Assembly (NCBI GenBank): GCA_964650975.1
Contig: CAZYWA010000129.1
Span: 1 to 16,834, forward strand
Length of the DNA stretch: 16,834 nt
Direction of reading: 5' to 3'
Source of the DNA: CAZYWA01 sp964650975 [NCBI: uncultured bacterium]
GTDB taxonomy: Bacteria > JADJOY01
In this document: piece by piece, positions 9,392 to 16,834 of the stretch
Numbering within the stretch: the first letter of the stretch is position 1
Layout: each line of letters starts with the position of its first letter
Made by a program: the position numbers and the translations under genes
Notes under the pieces: generated by a model
Databases searched by the model: none
What the model was told of the DNA's origin: nothing
What the model saw: the letters and a program-made list of their open reading frames with translations, nothing else

Positions 9392-10954
9392 ATGACCCAA
9401 GGACTTCCCGTCGAACGGATCCTGATCCTCGACTTCGGTGCGCAGTACTCGCAGCTCATCGCGCGCCGCATCCGCGAGTCGCGGGTCTACTGCGAGATCT
9501 GGCCCTACTCGCGCTCGATCGAGGCGATCCGCGCCTTCGACCCCAAGGGCATCGTGCTCTCCGGCGGGCCGGCCAGCCTGGCCGGTCGCGAGGCGCCGGT
9601 TTGCGACCGGCGGGTGCTCGACATCCCGGTGCCGATCCTCGGCATCTGCTACGGCCAGCAGCTCATGGCGCATCAGATGGGCGGCGAGGTGCAGTCGGCG
9701 GAGCGCCGCGAGTTCGGCTCGGCGGAGATCGAGGTGGACGGCGCGAGCGACCTCTTCCACGGCCTGGGCGGCGCCACCAACCGGCTCAAGGTGTGGATGA
9801 GCCACGGCGACCGGGTGGAGCGGATGCCGCCCGGGTTCGTGTCGATCGCGCGCAGCGGCAACTCGCCTTTCGCGGCCATGGTCAACACCTCGGGGCCGAT
9901 GCGGCTCGGCGTCCAGTTCCATCCGGAGGTGGTGCACACGCCGCACGGACGCGAGATCCTCGACAACTTCGTGTTCCGCGTGTGCGGGCTCTCGCCCACC
10001 TGGACGATGGGCTCGTTCATCGACCGCTCGGTCGAGGCGGTTCGCGAGCAAGTGGGGAAGGGTCGGATCGTCCTGGCGCTTTCCGGCGGAGTCGACTCCT
10101 CGGTGGTGGCGCTCTTGCTGCACCGCGCGATCGGCGAGCGGCTGACGTGCATCTTCGTGGACAACGGTCTGCTGCGCGCCGGCGAGGCGCAGCGGGTGCG
10201 CGACGTGTTCGAGACTCACTTCCGCATTCCGCTCACGTTCGTCGACGCGACGGACCGGTTCCTGGCCGCCCTCGACGGCGTCACGGACCCGGAGCTCAAG
10301 CGCAAGCGCATCGGCTACGAGTTCATCGCCGTGTTCGACGAAGAGGCGTCGCGGCTCGGCGACGTCGAGTTCCTGGCCCAGGGAACGCTCTACCCGGATG
10401 TGATCGAGAGCGTCAGCCATCGCGGGCCGTCGGCCACCATCAAGAGCCATCACAACGTGGGCGGGCTGCCGGAGCGGATGAAGCTCAAGCTGGTCGAGCC
10501 GCTGCGCGAGCTCTTCAAGGACGAGGTGCGGGAGGTGGGACGCGAGCTCGGTCTTCCCGAGGAGATCGTGCGTCGCCATCCGTTCCCGGGTCCGGGTCTC
10601 GCGGTGCGGATCGTCGGCGCGATCACGCGTCAGAAGCTCGACGTGCTGCGCGCCGCCGACGCCATCGTCCAGGACGAGATCTGGGAAGCGGGGCTCCACG
10701 ATCACTTGTGGCAGGCCTTCGCCGTGCTGTTGCCGGTGCGGAGCGTCGGCGTGATGGGCGACGAGCGCACCTACGACGAGGCCATCGCGGTGCGCTGCGT
10801 CGAGAGCCAGGACGGCATGACCGCCGACTGGGCGCGGCTCCCGCACGACGTGCTGGCGCGCATCTCGAATCGCATCACCAACGAGGTCCGCGGCATCAAT
10901 CGCGTGGTCTACGACGTGAGCTCCAAGCCGCCCAGCACCATCGAATGGGAATGA
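9392..10954 (+). CDS. guaA: GMP synthase (glutamine-hydrolysing)
   Basis: GuaA converts XMP to GMP using ATP and ammonia from glutamine. The 520-residue protein carries both halves in one chain. The class I glutamine amidotransferase domain (about 8-200) has the nucleophile Cys86 in GICYGQQ and the His177/Glu179 pair in QFHPE. The ATP-pyrophosphatase domain follows with the P-loop LSGGVDSS (230-237), and the C-terminal dimerisation domain includes [12 protein letters not shown] and ends in KPPSTIEWE, the standard terminus. It starts 7 bp after guaB and ends 12 bp before dnaE, so guaB-guaA are almost surely cotranscribed and probably with dnaE. Nothing is missing or unusual in the catalytic residues. 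Confidence 0.98.
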   Translation: MTQGLPVERILILDFGAQYSQLIARRIRESRVYCEIWPYSRSIEAIRAFDPKGIVLSGGPASLAGREAPVCDRRVLDIPVPILGICYGQQLMAHQMGGEVQSAERREFGSAEIEVDGASDLFHGLGGATNRLKVWMSHGDRVERMPPGFVSIARSGNSPFAAMVNTSGPMRLGVQFHPEVVHTPHGREILDNFVFRVCGLSPTWTMGSFIDRSVEAVREQVGKGRIVLALSGGVDSSVVALLLHRAIGERLTCIFVDNGLLRAGEAQRVRDVFETHFRIPLTFVDATDRFLAALDGVTDPELKRKRIGYEFIAVFDEEASRLGDVEFLAQGTLYPDVIESVSHRGPSATIKSHHNVGGLPERMKLKLVEPLRELFKDEVREVGRELGLPEEIVRRHPFPGPGLAVRIVGAITRQKLDVLRAADAIVQDEIWEAGLHDHLWQAFAVLLPVRSVGVMGDERTYDEAIAVRCVESQDGMTADWARLPHDVLARISNRITNEVRGINRVVYDVSSKPPSTIEWE

Positions 10955-10966
10955 TCCGGTTCGCCG

Positions 10967-13900
10967 ATGGCCAAGCCTGAGTTCGTCCACCTCCACCTGC
11001 ACACCGAGTACAGCCTCCTCGACGGGGCCATCCGCCACGACGCGCTGATGGACCAGGTGGTGGCGCACGGCTCCAAGGCCGTCGGCGTCACCGACCACGG
11101 GAACATGTTCGGCGCCATCTCGTTCTACGAGGAGGCGACGGCGAAAGGGCTCAAGCCGATCCTGGGCTGCGAGATGTACGTGGCCCCGGGAAGCCGGTTC
11201 GAGAAGACCTCGGGCGGGATCGGCGAGGCCGCCTACCACCTCACGGTGATCGCCTCCAACGCCGCCGGCTACTCGAACCTCTGCAAGCTGGTCACGACCG
11301 GGTTCCTGGAAGGCTTCTACTACCGGCCGCGCATCGATCTCGAGCTCCTGGCGCAGCATCACGAGGGGTTGATCGCCCTCTCCGGGTGTCTGGGAGCCGA
11401 GGTCCCGCACAAGCTGATTCACCAGGGTCGCGGCGCCGCCATGCAGGCGGTCGAGCGCTTCCGCGGGATCTTCGGCGACCGTTTCTACCTCGAGCTGCAG
11501 AAGAACGAGGTCGGCGACCAGCAGAAGGTCAACGAGGAGCTGCTCGAGATCTCGAAGCACACCGGCATCCCGGTAGTGGCGACCAACGACTGCCACTACC
11601 TGACCCGCGAGGACGCGCCGCTCCACGACGTGCTGCTCTGCATCCAGACCAATGCGACCCGCGATCAGGCGAGCCGCTTCCGCTTCACCGGCGACACGTT
11701 CTACGTGCGCAGCCCCGAAGAGATGGCCCAGCTCTTCTCGGGGGTGCCTCGAGCGTTGAAGAGCACCGTCGAGATCGCCGAGCGCTGCAACCTGGAGCTG
11801 GTGTTCAACCGTCACCAGTTCCCGCGTTTCGAGCCGCCCGAGGGCAAGGACCTCGACGAGTACGTCCGGGAGATGGCGCGCGAGGGCCTCGAGCGCCGCC
11901 TCTCCCGGATCGCCCGCAACGCGGGCGGCCGCACGCCCGATCTCGAGAGGCGTTACGGGGATCGTCTCGAGTACGAGCTCCAGGTCATCACCGGGATGAA
12001 GTTCTCGGGCTACTTCCTGATCGTGTCCGATTTCATCGGTTACGCGAAGAAAAACGGCATTCCGGTGGGCCCGGGCCGGGGCTCGGCCGCCGGCAGCCTG
12101 GTCGCCTACTGCCTCGACATCACCGACATCGATCCGCTGCGTTACGACCTGCTCTTCGAGCGCTTCCTGAATCCCGAGCGCAAGAGCATGCCGGATATCG
12201 ACGTCGATTTCTGCATGGACCGGCGCGAGGAAGTGATCCGCTACGTCACCGCCAAGTACGGCAAGGAGAACGTGGCGCAGATCACCACCTTCGGGACCAT
12301 GGCCGCGAAGGGCGCGGTGCGCGACGTGGGACGGGCGCTCGGGTTCTCGTTCGGCGAGACCGATCGCGTCGCCAAGCTCATCCCGCAGACCCTGGGGATG
12401 ACGATCGAGCGGGCGCTGGTGGACGAGCCGCGGCTCAAGCAGACGCGCGAGCAGGACCCGCGGGTTCGCGAGCTGATCGACACGGCTCGCGCCCTCGAAG
12501 GGCTGACCCGCCACGCGTCGACGCACGCGGCGGGTGTGGTGATCGGCAGCCGCCCGCTGGTGGAGGATCTGCCGCTCTACAAGGGCGACAACGACGAGCT
12601 CATCACCCAGTACCCGATGACCCACGTCGAGAAGATCGGACTCATCAAGTTCGACTTCCTGGGCCTCAAGACGCTCACCGTCATGGCGCAAGCGGTGGAG
12701 CGCATCCGCGAAAGCCGCGGGCTCGCCCTCGATCTCTCGGACCTGCCGCTCGACGACGCTCCGACCTACCAGCTGCTCACCGACAGCGACACCAACGGCG
12801 TCTTCCAGCTCGAGAGCTCGGGCATCAAGGACCTGCTGCGGCGCATGAAGCCGTCGTGCTTCGAGGACCTGGTGGCGCTGGTCGCGCTCTACCGGCCGGG
12901 CCCCCTCGAGAGCGGCATGGTGGACAGTTACATCTCGCGCAAGCACGGCCTGACCGAGATCGATTACGACCACCCCGGCATGGAAGAGGTGCTGCGGGGC
13001 ACGTACGGCGTCATCGTGTACCAAGAGCAGGTGATGCAGATCGCCGGCCGGCTCGCGTCGTTTTCCATGGGCGAGGCGGACGGGCTTCGCAAGGCCATGG
13101 GCAAGAAGAAGCCCGAGGAGATGGAAAAGCTCCGGGCGCGGTTCGTGAGCGGCGCCGAGAAGAACGGCATCGATGGTGCCCTGGCCAAGAAGATCTACGA
13201 CGACATCGAGAAGTTCGCCGGCTACGGGTTCAACAAGTCGCACTCGGCGGCCTACGCGCTGATCGCTTACCAGACCGCCTATCTCAAGACTCACTACCGC
13301 CCGGAGTTCATGGCCGCGCTGCTCACCTGCGACATGGACAACACCGACAAGGTGACCCGCTACATCGCCGAGTGCCGCGAGAACAGCATCGCCATCGAGC
13401 CTCCCGACGTGCGGGAGAGCGAGCGCGCGTTCAGCGTTCACGGCAACCGCATCCGGGTGGGCCTGGCCGCGATCAAGAACGTGGGCGGCGGCGCGGTCGA
13501 CTCGATCCTCGCGGCGCGGCGCGTCGATGGCTCGTTTTCCAGCGTGCTGCAGTTCTTGCGTGCCGTGGACCTCGGCAAGGTGAACCGACGCGTGGTCGAG
13601 GCGCTGATCAAGGCGGGAGCGTTCGACTCGCTCGGCGTGCGACGCGGAGTCTTGTGGGCGAGCCTCGACGAGCTGCTGGAAACCGCGGCCCGGGAGCGTC
13701 GTGCCAAGGAAAGCGGCCAGCTCGGAATGTTCGACGCGATCGGTGGCGGCTCCGGCGCGGCGGATGGGTTCCGCTGGCCCAGCGTGCCGGACTGGGACAT
13801 CGACCTGCGCTTCAGCTACGAGCGCGCCTCGCTCGGGTTCTACGTGTCGGGCCATCCGCTCGAAAGGCACAAAGCCGCGATCGCGCAGCTCACCACGTGC

Positions 13901-14428
13901 CCGACCGAGGCGCTCGGCGAGCGTCCCAACGGCGAGATCGTGGGCTTGGTGGGGCTGGTGACGGCGAAGAAGGAAAAGCTCACACGCAAGGGTTCACGGA
14001 TGGCCTTCCTCATGGTCGAGGACCTCACCGGTTCGGTCGAGGTGATCGCGTTTCCCGAGGTGCTGGCTTCGGCCCAGGGATTCCTCGAGGCCGACGAGCC
14101 CATCTTCATCCGCGGCAAGGTCGACGCTCAGGAGGGCGGCGCCAAGATCATCGCCGAGGAGATCCGCTGCCTGGCCGAGGCCAAGGGCGCGGGCCAGGTC
14201 CACATCAGTCTCGACGGCGATCGTCTGCTCCCGGACGCGCTGCCGGGTCTGCGCGCGCTCTTCCAGGAGAATCCGGGCGTTTGCAAGGTGGTGCTGCATC
14301 TGCTCCGTCGCGGCGTCTCGGAGACGGTGGTGGAGCTGCCGATGGCGCGCGGCGTCCGTCCCACCGAGACCTTCATGCGCCGGCTCGGCGAGACCGCGGG
14401 CGCCGAAGCGGTATGGGTCTCGGCGTGA
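10967..14428 (+). CDS. dnaE: DNA polymerase III alpha subunit
   Basis: DnaE is the catalytic subunit of the replicative polymerase. The product is 1153 residues, close to E. coli DnaE. The N-terminal PHP domain (1 to about 280) keeps all nine metal ligands known from active PHP domains: His10, His12, Asp19, His44, Glu69, His91, Cys141, Asp208 and His210. The polymerase core has GPGRGSAAGS (368-377), the acidic triad in MPDIDVDF (Asp410/Asp412) and Asp563 in IKFDFLGLKT. A helix-hairpin-helix region (VNRRVVEALIKAGAF) follows. The beta-clamp-binding peptide is QLGMF (918-922) and an OB-fold domain spans about 990-1065. The start ATG at 10967 is 12 bp after guaA and gives the normal FVHLHLHTEYSLLDG N terminus. 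Its stop overlaps the next gene. Confidence 0.98.
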   Translation: MAKPEFVHLHLHTEYSLLDGAIRHDALMDQVVAHGSKAVGVTDHGNMFGAISFYEEATAKGLKPILGCEMYVAPGSRFEKTSGGIGEAAYHLTVIASNAAGYSNLCKLVTTGFLEGFYYRPRIDLELLAQHHEGLIALSGCLGAEVPHKLIHQGRGAAMQAVERFRGIFGDRFYLELQKNEVGDQQKVNEELLEISKHTGIPVVATNDCHYLTREDAPLHDVLLCIQTNATRDQASRFRFTGDTFYVRSPEEMAQLFSGVPRALKSTVEIAERCNLELVFNRHQFPRFEPPEGKDLDEYVREMAREGLERRLSRIARNAGGRTPDLERRYGDRLEYELQVITGMKFSGYFLIVSDFIGYAKKNGIPVGPGRGSAAGSLVAYCLDITDIDPLRYDLLFERFLNPERKSMPDIDVDFCMDRREEVIRYVTAKYGKENVAQITTFGTMAAKGAVRDVGRALGFSFGETDRVAKLIPQTLGMTIERALVDEPRLKQTREQDPRVRELIDTARALEGLTRHASTHAAGVVIGSRPLVEDLPLYKGDNDELITQYPMTHVEKIGLIKFDFLGLKTLTVMAQAVERIRESRGLALDLSDLPLDDAPTYQLLTDSDTNGVFQLESSGIKDLLRRMKPSCFEDLVALVALYRPGPLESGMVDSYISRKHGLTEIDYDHPGMEEVLRGTYGVIVYQEQVMQIAGRLASFSMGEADGLRKAMGKKKPEEMEKLRARFVSGAEKNGIDGALAKKIYDDIEKFAGYGFNKSHSAAYALIAYQTAYLKTHYRPEFMAALLTCDMDNTDKVTRYIAECRENSIAIEPPDVRESERAFSVHGNRIRVGLAAIKNVGGGAVDSILAARRVDGSFSSVLQFLRAVDLGKVNRRVVEALIKAGAFDSLGVRRGVLWASLDELLETAARERRAKESGQLGMFDAIGGGSGAADGFRWPSVPDWDIDLRFSYERASLGFYVSGHPLERHKAAIAQLTTCPTEALGERPNGEIVGLVGLVTAKKEKLTRKGSRMAFLMVEDLTGSVEVIAFPEVLASAQGFLEADEPIFIRGKVDAQEGGAKIIAEEIRCLAEAKGAGQVHISLDGDRLLPDALPGLRALFQENPGVCKVVLHLLRRGVSETVVELPMARGVRPTETFMRRLGETAGAEAVWVSA

Positions 14429-15180
14429 GGGGCCGTCGCTCGACCTGGCTCGCGGCCGGGTGCCTGGCTTGGCGGTTGGCGCTCCCGGGAACCGCCGGGG
14501 CGCAGACCGATGCGTCGCCACCTCCCGGCAGCTTCGACGGGGCGGCCACGGTCGCGATCCAGGGCATCGACCAGGCCGCGGCTCGCGACAAGGCGCTCGA
14601 TGCGGCCTTTCACGAAGTCGTCGAGGGCGCGGTGGTCGCCGCCATCGGGACCGACGAAGCGAGCAGCCGCGCGGCCTCGATCGAGCGATCGATCCTCTCC
14701 CGGAGCCGGTCCTTCGTGCTCGGCTACCAGGTGAGCGACGAGGGGGCCGACGGCGGCAGCTATCACGTGACGCTGCGGGCACGTGTCGCGACCAACGCCC
14801 TGCGCAAGGCTCTCGACGCGCTGCGCGCGCCTCCGTCGCCTGCGCCAGGCTCGCCCGACGGCTCGGTGCCCGCGGCGCAGCCGGGGCTCGTCGGGGTGGA
14901 GACCTCGGTGGACGTGGTCATCTCCGGCGCGCTCACCGGCAGCCGTTACAAGGCGATCGAGGCGTTCCTGGAGCGCCAGGTTCCCGGGGTTCGATCGGTG
15001 GCGGTGCGATCGGTGGAGCCGGGCGTGGTGACCCTCGACGTGATCGGGTCCTTTCCACCGCCCGGGCTCGGGGGTTACCTTTCGTCCGCCGAACTCGCCG
15101 GTTTCCGCTTGACGGCGAATCCGTCGCCGGTCGGCTCGACGATCGACGTGGTGGTGCAGAACCTCGATGCACCCCGGTGA
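14413..15180 (+). CDS. Exported protein with a FlgT-N-like domain, function unknown
   Basis: I do not recognise this 255-residue protein as a named gene. It has a basic N terminus (RGRR, 6-9), a moderately hydrophobic stretch (11-30) and a possible signal peptidase site after AGA (28-30), suggesting export; an Arg inside the hydrophobic stretch weakens the prediction. Residues about 41-138 resemble the FlgT N-terminal / LPP20-type fold: GIDQAAARDKALDAAF, then a helix, then SYHVTLRARVATNALRKAL. A Pro/Gly/Ala linker (139-160) leads to a second alpha/beta domain (about 162-250) with helix KAIEAFLERQVPG. The ATG at 14413 overlaps dnaE by 16 bases; the in-frame GTG at 14425 would give a 4-base GTGA overlap like the neighbours and may be the true start (251 residues). 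No flagellar genes are nearby, so an envelope role is inference only. Confidence 0.75.
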   Translation: MGLGVRGRRSTWLAAGCLAWRLALPGTAGAQTDASPPPGSFDGAATVAIQGIDQAAARDKALDAAFHEVVEGAVVAAIGTDEASSRAASIERSILSRSRSFVLGYQVSDEGADGGSYHVTLRARVATNALRKALDALRAPPSPAPGSPDGSVPAAQPGLVGVETSVDVVISGALTGSRYKAIEAFLERQVPGVRSVAVRSVEPGVVTLDVIGSFPPPGLGGYLSSAELAGFRLTANPSPVGSTIDVVVQNLDAPR

Positions 15181-15192
15181 TCGCTCGAGCGA
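15181..15192. repeat. 12-bp perfect palindrome
   Basis: TCGCTCGAGCGA is self-complementary and begins directly after the TGA of the exported-protein gene. In this 60-bp gap before gltA it could be an operator or half of a weak hairpin. Palindromes of this size also arise by chance in GC-rich DNA, and no promoter hexamers are visible around it. Confidence 0.3.
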
Positions 15193-15230
15193 CGCGCCGC
15201 CGGGCGAGATGACGCGCACCGCGCGTCCGT

Positions 15231-15235
15231 GGGAG
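15231..15235 (+). promoter_or_regulatory. Ribosome binding site of gltA
   Basis: GGGAG lies 5 bases before the ATG at 15241. It supports that start over the in-frame GTG at 15229, which would place this motif inside the coding region. Confidence 0.6.
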
Positions 15236-15240
15236 ATGCA

Positions 15241-16569
<1,329 letters not shown>

Positions 16570-16572
16570 CCT

Positions 16573-16585
16573 GGCGACCGTCGCC
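16573..16585 (+). terminator. Short hairpin after gltA
   Basis: GGCGA (16573-16577), loop CCG and TCGCC (16581-16585) form a 5-bp stem 3 bases after the gltA stop. There is no T-tract, so it is a weak terminator candidate at best. It may instead protect the 3' end of the message. Confidence 0.25.
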
Positions 16586-16622
16586 CGGCCGGCCCATCCG
16601 AGGGCAAGCGGAGACCCGCGGG

Positions 16623-16652
16623 TTGACGTCGCTTTTCCGCGCCTGCTAAGTC
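16623..16652 (+). promoter_or_regulatory. Sigma70-type promoter of tRNA-Val
   Basis: TTGACG (16623-16628) is followed after 18 bases by TAAGTC (16647-16652), or 17 bases if the -10 is read as CTAAGT. Transcription would start near 16659, giving a precursor with about 90 bases 5' of the mature tRNA. The same TTGAC core occurs in the two other promoters of this window. Confidence 0.6.
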
Positions 16653-16660
16653 TTAGGGAT

Positions 16661-16684
16661 GCCTCGGTTCGGCGGGCACGAGGC
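16661..16684 (+). other. Hairpin in the tRNA precursor leader
   Basis: GCCTCG (16661-16666) pairs with CGAGGC (16679-16684) around a 12-base loop, right after the predicted transcription start of the tRNA. A second small stem, GCCCG/CGGGC with loop TCC, follows about 25 bases later. These may be simply GC-rich leader structure removed by RNase P processing. Confidence 0.3.
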
Positions 16685-16747
16685 GCTCGTACCGAGCCCG
16701 CTCGCGGCGGCCCGTCCCGGGCGAGACTCAAGCGAGATCGCGAGCTT

Positions 16748-16822
16748 AGGCGCGTAGCTCAGGGGGAGAGCGCTGCCTTGACACGGCAGAGGTCACGGGT
16801 TCAAATCCCGTCGTGCCTACCA
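16748..16822 (+). tRNA. tRNA-Val (GAC anticodon)
   Basis: The 75-base gene folds into a full cloverleaf. The acceptor stem is AGGCGCG paired with CGTGCCT (one G-T pair), the D stem GCTC/GAGC, the anticodon stem CTGCC/GGCAG with loop TTGACAC, and the T stem ACGGG/CCCGT with loop TTCAAAT. The anticodon is GAC (16780-16782), reading GTC and GTT valine codons. The discriminator is A at 16819 and CCA is encoded at 16820-16822. It has its own promoter upstream and 12 bases of the window follow it, showing no terminator. Confidence 0.95.
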
Positions 16823-16834
16823 GCGATTCCCGAA

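Noticed and set aside
11386-14412. Long upstream extension of the exported-protein frame through dnaE
   Set aside because: Upstream of 14413 it is only an alternate frame of dnaE, with low-complexity Arg/Gly/Ala sequence; the real protein begins at 14413 or 14425.
14449-14463. LAAGC near the N terminus of the exported protein as a lipoprotein lipobox
   Set aside because: Only about six residues separate the basic N terminus from the Cys, too short for a signal peptide hydrophobic core; a later cut after AGA is more plausible.
16779-16784. TTGACA as a -35 box near the window end
   Set aside because: These bases are the anticodon loop of tRNA-Val.

Overview
The window is a gene-dense, very GC-rich (roughly 70% by eye) bacterial chromosomal segment. 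Every convincing gene lies on the + strand. Long antisense and alternate-frame open frames are plentiful, as expected at this base composition, and I treat them as shadows. The order guaB-guaA-dnaE, the sigma70-type TTGAC(A/G) promoters and the hexameric-type citrate synthase fit a Deltaproteobacteria-like lineage (Desulfobacterota, Myxococcota or a relative). That placement is inference from gene content and is not firm.

Region 1 (1-3028) is a ribosome-maturation run: the 3' part of rnc (RNase III), era and der. Successive genes overlap by 4 bases (ATGA), which suggests translational coupling of an rRNA-processing nuclease with two ribosome-assembly GTPases.

Region 2 (3029-4488) is a single gene for a cytoplasmic protein with a CxxC/CxxC zinc ribbon and two FHA domains. 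A good promoter and a 14-bp perfect palindrome lie upstream of it. Region 3 (4489-6317) is a two-gene unit, a class I SAM methyltransferase overlapping a polytopic flippase-like (UPF0104/LPG synthase TM family) membrane protein. It probably acts on envelope lipids or glycans.

Region 4 (6314-15180) begins with a promoter whose -35 box overlaps the previous stop codon. It reads through a gamma-carbonic anhydrase, a Ppx/GppA phosphatase, guaB, guaA, dnaE and an exported FlgT-N-like protein. All gaps are 12 bp or less and three of the junctions are overlaps, so this looks like one long operon joining GMP synthesis, possible alarmone or polyphosphate turnover, and the replicative polymerase.

Region 5 (15241-16834) holds gltA (citrate synthase), then a 178-bp spacer with a tRNA promoter, and tRNA-Val(GAC) with an encoded CCA. 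I see no insertion sequences, prophage genes, CRISPR arrays or long repeats. Most of the window is housekeeping. The points most worth a second look are the zinc-ribbon/double-FHA protein and its palindrome, the methyltransferase-flippase pair, the hairpin in the gamma-CA leader, the Ppx-GuaB-GuaA linkage, the intact PHP metal site in DnaE and the unrecognised exported protein behind dnaE.
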